Assembly (NCBI RefSeq): GCF_048569485.1
Contig: NC_134360.1
Location: 179,709,536 to 179,773,535 of the forward strand
Length of the DNA stretch: 64,000 nucleotides
Source: Anomaloglossus baeobatrachus
Taxonomy: Eukaryota > Chordata > Amphibia > Anura > Aromobatidae
Direction: 5' to 3'
Both the position numbers and the translations under genes were made by a program. Each line of letters opens with the position of its first letter. The first letter of the stretch is position 1. Below are positions 11,521-45,459 of the stretch, in pieces. Under the pieces are notes generated by a model that saw nothing but the letters and a program-made list of their open reading frames with translations, ran no database searches and had not been told where the DNA came from.

Positions 11521-11563
11521 CCACAGACAGCCGTTTCGGGGTATTTGCCCCTCATCAGTGTGG
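11521..11563 (-). ncRNA. Hammerhead ribozyme, full consensus (left arm)
   Basis: Minus-strand complement of the motif at 11700-11742: helix I CCACA/TGTGG, CTGATGA, helix II GGGG/CCCC with loop CAAATA, GAAAC, short helix III loop GGCT, cleavage triplet GTC. Every conserved core base is present, and its sequence is identical to that of the right-arm copy. Confidence 0.75.
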
Positions 11564-11699
11564 AGTAGGAACACTCCAGAATCAGTTGAGAAACACGTGA
11601 TGGTGTCTCCGCAGTGGTGGATGTTGATCTCCCTAAGGTCAACCATCCTTGCTCACATAGTCTTTTACTAGGCAATGTCCCACTAGCCAGATTCCTACT

Positions 11700-11742
11700 C
11701 CACACTGATGAGGGGCAAATACCCCGAAACGGCTGTCTGTGG
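11700..11742 (+). ncRNA. Hammerhead ribozyme, full consensus (right arm)
   Basis: Helix I CCACA (11700-11704) pairs with TGTGG (11738-11742). Core CTGATGA is 11705-11711. Helix II GGGG (11712-11715) pairs with CCCC (11722-11725). GAAA is 11726-11729. C11730/G11735 closes a GGCT loop as helix III. The cleavage triplet is GTC (11735-11737). It would be predicted to cut after 11737. Confidence 0.75.
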
Positions 11743-11883
11743 ATGGATACAATGTTTGGCATAGGTGGTCTCCTTGACTGGAGACTGCCCCTCCCGTGGT
11801 TGTTCCTTCCCGGTGAAAGACCTGGCTATTTTCCTGCCAGCGTTGAGAAACATGTGATGGTGTCTCCGCAGGCCTTCTTGCTT

Positions 11884-11884
<1 letters not shown>

Positions 11885-11955
<71 letters not shown>
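11885..11955. repeat. (TA)n microsatellite
   Basis: About 35 TA dinucleotides directly right of the inverted-repeat element. The YIYIYI peptides in both strands are artefacts. Confidence 0.95.
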
Positions 11956-11959
<4 letters not shown>

Positions 11960-12159
11960 TATACTGTACATACATATAAGTTTTTGCAAGAGTGGCAGTG
12001 AGACTGTAGGAAGTTTGAGTGGTGGAGGCGGAGCTGGGAGTGGAGCCTGGGCGGAGTCCATATCCGAGAGATATTTAGAAAAGTAGCTTATACAGTATGC
12101 TAATGAGCACGGGGATTAGTCCTAAGGGTGTTGCTTCCCCTGGCTTCCACTGACAGTTT

Positions 12160-12425
12160 TTTTAAGACAGACAGTATATACAGACAGATAGTATACATAG
12201 AAAGACAGTATACATAGATAGTATACATAGACAGACAGACAAAAGCAAAAATATCCAGCAACCACGTCCAGGTATATAAAAAATATTATCTTTATTCAGA
12301 ATCCATTAAAAACATAGGGTGATGAACATCACATCCCCAAAAAATATAAAAGTCCTCTTGGACCCCTCATACAGATGGACAGACAGACAGTATACACAGA
12401 TAGTATACATAGACAGACAGACAGC
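12160..12425. repeat. GACA-rich repeat with an inserted AATAAA-type end
   Basis: GACAGACAGTATACA-type short repeats (12160-12240 and 12370-12425) surround an approximately 130-bp block (12243-12372) containing TATTATCTTTATTCAGAATC. That resembles, in reverse, the AATAAA-bearing 3' end of the hammerhead elements, suggesting another fragment. Confidence 0.45.
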
Positions 12426-12454
12426 TACATATTGCTCACTATACAGGACACACA

Positions 12455-13085
12455 TATCTTATACATAACACAGACAGGCAGCACATAACACAGACAGGCA
12501 GTACATAACACAGACAGGCAGCACATAACACAGACAGACAGGCAGCACATAACACAGACAGGCAGTACATAACACAGACAGGCAGCACATAACACAGACA
12601 GGCAGTACATAACACAGACAGGCAGTACATAACACAGACAGGCAGTACATAACAGACAGGCAGTACATAACACAGACAGACAGGCAGCACATAACACAGA
12701 CAGGCAGTACATAACACATACAGGCAGTACATAACACATACAGGCAGGCAGCACATAACACAGACAGGCAGTACATAACACAGACAGGCAGTACATAACA
12801 CAGACAGGCAGTACATAACAGACAGGCAGTACATAACACAGACAGACAGGCAGCACATAACACAGACAGGCAGTACATAACACATACAGGCAGTACATAA
12901 CACAGACAGGCAGGCAGCACATAACACAGACAGGCAGTACATAACACAGACAGGCAGCACATAACACAGACAGGCAGTACATAACACAGACAGACAGGCA
13001 GCACATTATACGGACAGGCAGCACATTACACGGACAGGCAGCACATTACACGGACAGGCAGCACATTACATAGACACAGACAGCA
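12455..13085. repeat. Minisatellite, ACATAACACAGACAGGCAGT units
   Basis: About 30 tandem copies of a 20-bp unit, ACATAACACAGACAGGCAGY, with extra GACA or GGCA insertions in some units. The right end grades into ACATTACACGGACAGGCAGC copies. The minus-strand CYVLPVC peptides are translation artefacts of the repeat. Confidence 0.9.
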
Positions 13086-13763
13086 CATAACACATGATTC
13101 ACATTATACTCACCTGCCCGTGATGCAATTCAGCGCCCTCCCGCGTATCTAGCTGAGGTAAGGCAGGGGTTGGGTGGGCCACCTCACCTCATCTCCCCCC
13201 CCCCCCCGGATGAGATGAGCGGGCAGGCCACCTCACCCCCCCCCAGTCTGAGAGAAGCGGGCGGGCCACCTCACACACCCCTCACAGAGCTTACCTGTCC
13301 CGCTGGCTGCCGCATCCTCGTCACCTCTGCCGCTGTTACTTGCAGGAGTGTAATGAGGTCGCAGAGTGATGACCTCACCACACTGCTGCAAGGCCCAGCG
13401 ATGACGCGCCCTGCTCTGCTCTAATGACTCGGCCCCATTCCACCACATGGCTAATTTGCATGCTCCGCCCCATCACATGCAAATTAGTCATGTAAGGAGG
13501 TGAAGCGACACCGCCGGGCCCCTCTGCTGCTGCTGTGACTGTGGCCTGGTGAAGAGAAGGGGCCCGTCCTGCCGGGGGCTTAATAAAGATAAGTATTTAC
13601 CCCGGGCCTGGCCGGGCCCCCTCTCTTCACCGGGCCCCCTACACCAGGCACAGTAGTAATGCCCTGATCGCGGCCCTGTATACAGAGATGGTTAGGCAGG
13701 GATTAGCAATATGCACAGAACTGTTCATGGCTCTGGTTGCATATTATACCTGACAGGTTCCCT
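13086..13763. other. GC-rich repeat interior; no gene
   Basis: Contains runs of C (13193-13207), CAC and GGGCC-rich blocks and a TAATGAGGTCGCAGAGTGATGACCT-like segment, ending in the T2 right end. No conserved protein frame was recognised. Confidence 0.4.
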
Positions 13764-14700
13764 TTAAATAAAATTATTAAGGTTTGGTATCTACAACCTC
13801 GTACTGATGTGGGGAATCATGCTGCCAGGTCAGTTTTACCATACAGTGAACATGGTAAATAAAAAAAGCAAAAACAAACTAACCTTAAGTTGCACTATTT
13901 TTTGCAATGTCACTGTACTTGGAATTTGTTTTTCCAGTACAATATGTGGCAGAATAAATAGTGCCATTCAAAAGTGCAATTCGTCCCGCAAAAATAACAG
14001 CTGTTCTTTGGCTATATTGACGGAAAAATTAAAAAGTTAGGACTTTTGGAAGAAGGGAGGAATAAATGAAAAATAGAATATTGGTGGGTGGTAAAGGGGT
14101 TAATAGAGATCTCCTCCCGCTGCGCTCCTTCTTTACGGTGTAATCTGACCTGCGGTGTGTGATGCCGCAATAACACAATTTCTGTGCAATTTTCCCCATA
14201 CATTTGCATTAGATGCAGAAAATTCACATCTACACAGCGGAAACGCATCAAAAACTAATGTAATCCGCACATAAGAATGTAAATACCCGGAAATTTCAAA
14301 AACTTTATTTATAAAATGACATAACAGAGACAAAAAAAAGCATCAAAAACGCAATAAAATAATGCAAGTATAAACTAAACTAAAAACTGAACAGTGATCA
14401 CGTGACCGTAGCCTTAGACGGGGATACGGAAAAAAAAAGAGGAACATTTTCTGCGCCAAAGGGTATGTTCCCCATTGATTTGAGTGGACGCGCCCCTGCC
14501 GGCTGTAGAGCAGAGGACACCGGACAAACCTGAATGACCGCTCCCCACACAACACTGCGGGCCGGGCTGGGGTGCTGGCCCCGCCCCTATGCTAAAGCTC
14601 CGCCTCCCATGATCCGCTTCCTTCTTCTACATCATAACGTGCCACGAAGCAAAGTGGGAGGGACGGAGCCGAGCTGCGCTCCCAATTGGAAGAAGCCGTG

Positions 14701-14708
14701 TGACGTCA
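14701..14708. promoter_or_regulatory. CRE (TGACGTCA)
   Basis: Perfect palindromic cAMP-response element core about 175 bp upstream of the TATA-like box, a typical CREB/ATF binding site. Functional use is inferred only from position. Confidence 0.5.
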
Positions 14709-14882
14709 TACCATTTCAACCAACTAACAGACATGTTTTAGACACGGCCCTCTGGTGCAGGTTTGGGACGGTGACACACACGGTCCAGACGGCTCCAACC
14801 GAGATGGCTTCGTCACGTCACTGAGCGCTGCTATGGAGACGGGCTCAGCTTGCTGTTTATGGGCGGGGCCTGTGCGGTACTG

Positions 14883-14890
14883 TATATAAA
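14883..14890 (+). promoter_or_regulatory. TATA-like box
   Basis: TATATAAA, with a donor-flanked short exon candidate 25-55 bp downstream, so transcription would start near 14912. Confidence 0.5.
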
Positions 14891-14911
14891 GAGGTCACAG
14901 GGCGTGGAGGT

Positions 14912-14942
14912 GTGTATTGTGTACAAGAATCCGGTGTGGGAG
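14912..14942 (+). other. UAP1: Candidate noncoding exon 1 of UAP1
   Basis: The segment ends in GTGTGGGAG followed by a strong donor GTGAGTGG at 14943. The first coding exon has an acceptor at 18873 and only 15 bases of leader before its ATG, so an upstream noncoding exon is required. The start is set about 25 bases below the TATA box and is approximate. Confidence 0.45.
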
Positions 14943-15064
14943 GTGAGTGGCGAGGATGTGACAACGTGGCCACGTCCTGATAGGGGGAGTGTGCGGGGAC
15001 TGCAGGGACCATGGCTGGAGAGGGACACAGACCCAGTACTGTGTGCTGTGATTGTAGCATGTGG

Positions 15065-17890
15065 ACTGCAGGAGCTAGCACTACATGTCAGGGTCTGTGG
15101 CTACATATAGGGGCTCTGTATATGGCAGGAGCTAGCACTACATGTCAGGGTCTGTGGCTACATATAGGGGCTCTGTATATGGCAGGAGCTAGCACTACAT
15201 GTCAGGGTCTGTGGCTACATATAGGGGCTCTGTATATGGCAGGAGCTAGCACTACATGTCAGGGTCTGTGGCTACATATAGGGGCTCTGTATATGGCAGG
15301 AGCTAGCACTACATGTCAGGGTCTGTGGCTACATATAGGGGCTCTGTATATGGCAGGGGCTAGCACTACACGTCAGGGTCTGTGGCTACATATAGGGGCT
15401 CTGTATATGGCAGGAGCTAGCACTACATGTCAGGGTCTGTGTCTACATATAGGGGCTCTGTATATGGCAGGAGCTAGCACTACATGTCAGGGTCTGTGTC
15501 TACATATAGGGGCTCTGTATATGGCAGGGGCTAGCACTACATGTCAGGGTCTGTGGCTACATATAGGGGCTCTGTATATGGCAGGGGCTAGCACTACACG
15601 TCAGGGTCTGTGGCTACATATAGGGGCTCTGTATATGGCAGGAGCTAGCACTACATGTCAGGGTCTGTGTCTACATATAGGGGCTCTGTATATGGCAGGG
15701 GCTAGCACTACATGTCAGGGTCTGTGGCTACATATAGGGGCTCTGTATATGGCAGGGGCTAGCACTACATGTCAGGGTCTGTGGCTACATATAGGGGCTC
15801 TGTATATGGCAGGGGCTAGCACTACATGTCAGGGTCTGTGGCTACATATAGGGGCTCTGTATATGGCAGGGGCTAGCACTACATGTCAGGGTCTGTGGCT
15901 ACATATAGGGGCTCTGTATATGGCAGGGGCTAGCACTACATGTCAGGGTCTGTGTCTACATATAGGGGCTCTGTATATGGCAGGAGCTAGCACTACATGT
16001 CCGGGTCTGTGGCTACATATAGGGGCTCTGTATATGGCAGGGGCTAGCACTACATGTCAGGGTCTGTGGCTACATATAGGGGCTCTGTATATGGCAGGGG
16101 CTAGCACTACATGTCAGGGTCTGTGGCTACATATAGGGGCTCTGTATATGGCAGGGGCTAGCACTACATGTCAGGGTCTGTGTCTACATATAGGGGCTCT
16201 GTATATGGCAGGGGCTAGCACTACATGTCAGGGTCTGTGGCTACATATAGGGGCTCTGTATATGGCAGGAGCTAGCACTACATGTCAGGGTCTGTGGCTA
16301 CATATAGGGGCTCTGTATAAGGCAGGAGCTAGCACTACATGTCCGGGTCTGTGGCTACATATAGGGGCTCTGTATATGGCAGGGGCTAGCACTACATGTC
16401 AGGGTCTGTGGCTACATATAGGGGCTCTGTATATGGCAGGGGCTAGCACTACATGTCAGGGTCTGTGGCTACATATAGGGGCTCTGTATATGGCAGGAGC
16501 TAGCACTACATGTCAGGGTCTGTGGCTACATATAGGGGCTCTGTATATGGCAGGGGCTAGCACTACATGTCAGGGTCTGTGGCTACATATAGGGGCTCTG
16601 TATATGGCAGGGGCTAGCACTACACGTCAGGGTCTGTGGCTACATATAGGGGCTCTGTATATGGCAGGAGCTAGCACTACATGTCAGGGTCTGTGTCTAC
16701 ATATAGGGGCTCTGTATATGGCAGGGGCTAGCACTACATGTCAGGGTCTGTGGCTACATATAGGGGCTCTGTATATGGCAGGAGCTAGCACTACATGTCA
16801 GGGTCTGTGGCTACATATAGGGGCTCTGTATATGGCAGGAGCTAGCACTACATGTCCGGGTCTGTGGCTACATATAGGGGCTCTGTATATGGCAGGGGCT
16901 AGCACTACATGTCAGGGTCTGTGGCTACATATAGGGGCTCTGTATATGGCAGGGGCTAGCACTACATGTCAGGGTCTGTGGCTACATATAGGGGCTCTGT
17001 ATATGGCAGGGGCTAGCACTACATGTCAGGGTCTGTGGCTACATATAGGGGCTCTGTATATGGCAGGGGCTAGCACTACACGTCAGGGTCTGTGGCTACA
17101 TATAGGGGCTCTGTATATGGCAGGGGCTAGCACTACACGTCAGGGTCTGTGGCTACATATAGGGGCTCTGTATATGGCAGGAGCTAGCACTACATGTCAG
17201 GGTCTGTGGCTACATATAGGGGCTCTGTATATGGCAGGGGCTAGCACTACATGTCAGGGTCTGTGGCTACATATAGGGGCTCTGTATATGGCAGGGGCTA
17301 GCACTACACGTCAGGGTCTGTGGCTACATATAGGGGCTCTGTATATGGCAGGAGCTAGCACTACATGTCAGGGTCTGTGTCTACATATAGGGGCTCTGTA
17401 TATGGCAGGGGCTAGCACTACATGTCAGGGTCTGTGGCTACATATAGGGGCTCTGTATATGGCAGGAGCTAGCACTACATGTCAGGGTCTGTGGCTACAT
17501 ATAGGGGCTCTGTATAAGGCAGGAGCTAGCACTACATGTCCGGGTCTGTGGCTACATATAGGGGCTCTGTATATGGCAGGGGCTAGCACTACATGTCAGG
17601 GTCTGTGGCTACATATAGGGGCTCTGTATATGGCAGGGGCTAGCACTACACGTCAGGGTCTGTGTCTACATATAGGGGCTCTGTATATGGCAGGGGCTAG
17701 CACTACACGTCAGGGTCTGTGGCTACATATAGGGGCTCTGTATATGGCAGGGGCTAGCACTACATGTCCGGGTCTGTGGCTGCTCCTGTACATATAGGTT
17801 CTCTGTATGTGGCAGGGTAATGCAGGGGCTAGCCTGACATGTCAGGGTCTGTGGCTGCTCCTGCACCTATAGGGGCTCTGTATGTGGCAG
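15065..17890. repeat. 57-bp minisatellite, about 48 copies, in UAP1 intron 1
   Basis: The unit is a 57-bp block beginning ATGGCAGGAGCTAGCACTAC and ending GGGGCTCTGTAT. About 48 full units run to 17800, with diverged longer units to 17890 that carry an extra CTGCTCCTG block and may represent the ancestral form. Units differ only at a few sites (GGAG/GGGG, ACATGT/ACACGT, CAGG/CCGG, TGGC/TGTC). Since 57 is a multiple of 3 and the unit lacks a stop, a 928-codon frame stays open; this is not taken as a gene. Confidence 0.95.
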
Positions 17891-18589
17891 GGTATTGCTG
17901 GGACATGTGGTGCTCCTGTGTTCTGATGCCATATGCTCCATTACATTGCATCACAATGTCACTGAGGGCACAGGGCCATAATGCGTCCGTTGCTGGTGCA
18001 GACTGGACTACCAGACACTGATGCCACAGGCTACAAGTCCAGTGCCCTCCTTAGATGGACCCTGAGCAGCCAGTGAGTCCTCAGCCATCGTCATTTTACA
18101 GGGCTTCACTTGGAAAATATGCGCTAGAAACCCTAGTGTGAACACGCCTATCTGTTACTGTATAGCGTTAGTGCAAATTGAATCCTGACTTGATCCATCA
18201 GAAACAACCGTAATCTGTGATTGCTGTATGGGAGCCGTGACAACCGCCTCCTAATTCCCGGCACCGGTGGCTTATCTTCTGATTGATGAGACCACAAGAG
18301 CCATGTTTGGCTGCCGTCAGGTAACAGGCGGTTCTCACAGCCCCCGTCCGGCGGTCACAGATAACTGTCGTGGAATAATTTACACCAACTTTTATTTTAT
18401 TGGGAAAACGTGACAGAATTTCTGGGATAACTGCTGTGTAATGTGTCCTCTGCATCATCTGAATTTCTCCAAGGACGGTCATTGATGATGTATTGCAGCA
18501 TCGGCCACCAATGTCCACGTCGCTGTTCACACAGTGAGGCTTTGTTTCATGTCGCTTTGGTTATGCTAGAGACCACGTAGTTGGCAATT
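17891..18589. other. Intron 1 sequence; nothing recognised
   Basis: No repeat family or conserved frame identified. Confidence 0.4.
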
Positions 18590-18835
18590 GTATATAAATG
18601 GCTGCCCATCCATCTTCTAGTGAACTAAGCGATATCTGTTATTACGACCTCTAGTGGTAGGCCACTCCACAGTATGACTGCTCTAACTGTAAAGAACCCT
18701 TTCCTAATTAGCTGCCGGAAGCACTTTTCTTCTACCTGTAATACGTGCCCCCTGGTCCTTACTATGGTCTTTGTAAGGAACAAAACCTGGGTTCAACCCT
18801 CTTGATCTTACCTGTATGATTAGGAATTGCCTGAG
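18590..18835 (-). mobile_element. CR1 LINE 3' fragment
   Basis: Matches the CR1 copy at 62808-63570: AACTGTAAAGAACCCTTTCC followed by GTGCCCCCTGGTCCTTA, in the same orientation (minus-strand LINE). Only about 240 bp of the 3' coding end remains. It lies 38 bp upstream of the first UAP1 coding exon. Confidence 0.65.
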
Positions 18836-18888
18836 CTTTGATAATTAATCCTTATTTTTTTTTTTCTTTTCAGACCTAGGATCCGTAA

Positions 18889-43060
<24,172 letters not shown>

Positions 43061-43430
43061 AAACTGCCAGAGGCTCAACCCATCCCTGCACATATAGTGA
43101 TATTTATGGTGGGGAGGTTATTGAACGGTACTTGAACATGTGAATTACATGGGTCTTCCTGCTCGGACTCTGCCAATACTGGACTTAAGACATTTTATCC
43201 TAGATTTTTTTAAATGCCAAACATATGTAAGAAATGCTTCAATGTATAGCAGTCTCCATATGAAGGTAAATATTAACTATTTTTTTAAACTTGTACATAA
43301 GTTATTGTACATTCAGATATATTTTAATGTATTCTACGATCTTTTACCATTCTGTTTTTGTGTATTTCATTTTTGATGGGTTAAGGTAATTTCTTTAACG
43401 AAAAAAGAATAAACTCCAATATTTATTCTA
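43061..43430 (+). other. UAP1: UAP1 3' UTR
   Basis: AT-rich sequence without frames, ending about 20 bases past the poly(A) signal. The exact cleavage site is not visible. Confidence 0.7.
43408..43413 (+). terminator. UAP1: UAP1 poly(A) signal
   Basis: AATAAA, the first canonical hexamer after the stop codon, 350 bases downstream of it. Confidence 0.75.
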
Positions 43431-44094
43431 AATTCAACTTGAACTATTTATTTATCTTTAAATTTTACCAGCTCATCCTGTATATTTACTTGGATAATAA
43501 TTGGCAATAGATGGCTGAAAACCCAGCAGCACTCCTGACATATCGTTATATTAAATAATTGAACAATTAGTTGTAAAGCATCTTTTTGCAGCAGTCTGTG
43601 GTTTTAATCCTCCTGGATCTGTAAGATGACATTTGAGAGCTAGGCACTGAGTTCCTGGGGGGTCTGCTGCCGATGGCACTGTCTCTTCAGAGACATTGTG
43701 CCATTGATGAGGGGAATAGCAACCCCCAACTTATATGTTTTCAGAAGGGGGGGGGATACACTTCTCGTAAAAGACTGTGTGTGTGTGTGACTGGGTCCTT
43801 CTCCGATATCACACAATCAACAGAGCGAGGGATGAGTGAGCAATCCAATGAGCATTTATTCCAAGCAAATCAAATGGTCCATAACATAATCCACAAAACC
43901 GATTTGTGAAATTGGTAAAGCAACCCGAATATAGTCCAGAAAGTGATAAATAAATGTCCAGGTCTCTGAGAAGCCGCAGCTTCCCTCAGAGGTTCAATCT
44001 TCTTCCTTTTCTGAAAGTTCTCCAACAGACTGACAAATCCCCCAGGTAAGCAGAGAGTTTGCAGTAGGTGGATCCCAGGCCCCCTACCCCAGAC
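43431..44094. other. Downstream of UAP1; nothing recognised
   Basis: Contains a G-run (43747-43753) and a short GT run; no gene or repeat family recognised. Confidence 0.4.
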
Positions 44095-44488
44095 TTAAGG
44101 CCCAGTCACACACACAACGACTTACCAGCGATCTCGAAAACTATGCGACCTGATAGGGATCGCAGGTAAGTCGCTGGTGAGATGTCACACAGTCAGATCT
44201 TACCAGCGATGCAGGAACAATACAGGTTGCAGTAGCAACCTGTATAACGATCTCAGCAGTCACTGTGACCCTGTCACACACACAGTTTCAAACACAGCGA
44301 TGTGTCCTGCCCAGCAGGACATCGCCTTTGAAGAAAATGGCCTGGACCATTCTGCAACGACCGGCGACCTCACAGCAGGGGCCTGATCGCTGGTAGGTGT
44401 CACACATAACGAGATCGCTACTGCGTCACAGAAACTGACTCGGCTGCGATCTCGCTAGCGATCTCGTTATTTGTGACGGTACCTTTAG
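44095..44488 (-). mobile_element. gcgatcgc-rich TIR element, copy A
   Basis: Ends TTAAGGCCCAGTCACACAC and GTGACGGTACCTTTA. The interior is rich in GCGATCTCG/AGCGATC words. It is the reverse complement of copy B at 47579-47986 over its whole length. About 390 bp, noncoding. Confidence 0.65.
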
Positions 44489-44995
44489 GGACAGGAACAC
44501 TATAGGGGTAATTACCTACAGAACATACAATGTACACACAAGCAATACAAATAATGGACAGTGAACCAAGCGTAAAATACGAACAGCATGATACACAGTA
44601 CACCAAATCCCACCATCACATGCTGCTACCCCATTTTAAAGGCGGAATAAAAGCCTTAGTCTGCTATTACCTAAACCATAGACATCAAATTCTGCTTACT
44701 GAAGACTTGACTCAGCCATCAAAGCAAAATCTTGATCTAAAATGATTGTCTGAAAAGAAGTTCTCATCTGTCCAGACCACTTGGCATCACACATTGCCAG
44801 ATCGGGGCAGTATGACCAGCTTTAGAATGAACTGTGTGCGCACATTTGACCGCTGCTCAATCCATTCTCTGGGGACTGCTGGGGAAAACCCATCAGTGCT
44901 TGGCAGTCCTATAGAGAATGAATGGAATGGCTGTAAATCATTCACACTAATGGGCCTTCTAACTATCAGCTGATCTATTTGTATCTTATTCTAAG
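44489..44995. other. No gene seen
   Basis: Short frames only, none resembling a known protein; no clear repeat. Confidence 0.4.
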
Positions 44996-45459
44996 TTAGA
45001 GAACCTGTCATCAGTTTTGGGGCCTATAAGCTGCGACCACCACCAGTGGGCTCTTATTTACAGCAGTCTAACATGCTGTATATAAGAGCCCAGGCCGCTG
45101 TGTAAAACTTAAAAATGACTTTATAATACTTACCTAAACAGTCGCTGCGGTGGAGTTGGGTCAGATGGGCGTCCCTCTTTCGGCCATCTTCGTCCTCCTG
45201 AAGCCTGTGTGCATGACGCGTCCTACGTCATACACACTCGCCTGAGCAGGACCTCAATGCCATCGAGTGTGGATGTTGTAGGACGCGTCATGCACCCAGG
45301 CTTCAGAAGGATGACAAAGATGGTCGAAAGAGGAGGCGCCGGCACCGGAGAACAAAGACTCCCATATGACCCAACTCCACCGCAGCGACCTTTTAGGTCC
45401 ACATTATAAAGGGATTTTTACGATCTACACAGGGGCCTGGGCCATGTTAGAATGCTGTA

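Larger units (their letters stand above)
11272..11884. mobile_element. Inverted-repeat element with two intact hammerheads
   Basis: Arms 11380-11573 and 11690-11884 are near-perfect inverted repeats of about 195 bp (CCTGCGGAGACACCATCACA at the outer left, its complement at the outer right). The intervening 120 bp is itself complementary to 11276-11350, so a second, partial inversion is nested in it. Each arm carries the same hammerhead motif. TA runs flank both sides. No protein frame is credible. Class inferred: ribozyme-bearing terminal repeats of a Penelope-like or retrozyme-like element. Confidence 0.6.
9043..13767. mobile_element. T2-type TTAA element, expanded by nested insertions
   Basis: TTAAAGGGAACCTGTCAAG at 9043 and CCTGACAGGTTCCCTTTAA ending 13767 form short TIRs with TTAA at each side, fitting the TTAAAGGRR ends of the T2/Kolobok group. 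Interior blocks near 12095-12150 (TATGCTAATGAGCACGGGG) and 13690-13760 match the compact copy at 38034-38757. The extra 4 kb comes from a hammerhead element, two satellite arrays and an inverted-repeat element inside it. Confidence 0.6.
5116..14103 (-). mobile_element. TTAA-flanked DNA element, split by nested insertions
   Basis: The left end TTAACCCCTTCACGACC (5116) and right end AAAGGGGTTAA (to 14103) match, in reverse orientation, the ends of a compact 1.2-kb copy at 40177-41388. Interior stretches 8290-9042 and 13768-14100 also match that copy. A Ty3/Gypsy fragment and a T2-type element (9043-13767) lie between these pieces. No transposase is visible. Assigning all pieces to one original insertion is inference from shared family and orientation. 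Confidence 0.5.
14500..14911 (+). promoter_or_regulatory. UAP1: Probable UAP1 promoter
   Basis: This GC- and CpG-rich stretch is the last unique sequence before the UAP1 coding exons. It holds GC-box-like CCCCGCCCC and CTCCGCCTCCC elements (14578-14610), a consensus CRE TGACGTCA at 14701-14708, a second GTCACGTCA at about 14813, and TATATAAA at 14883-14890. A splice donor follows at 14943. Assignment to UAP1 is inferred from strand, position and lack of another gene. Confidence 0.55.

Noticed and set aside
12425-13024. Three overlapping minus-strand frames of VLPVC repeats
   Set aside because: They are translations of the 20-bp minisatellite in different frames.
15011-17797. A 928-codon open frame of 19-residue repeats (MAGASTTCQGLW...)
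   Set aside because: The unit is 57 bp with no stop, so one frame stays open automatically. It lies in the first intron of UAP1, lacks relatives known to me, and the variation does not favour synonymous sites.
12455-17800. CRISPR-like regular arrays
   Set aside because: The tandem units have no unique spacers and the genome is vertebrate.
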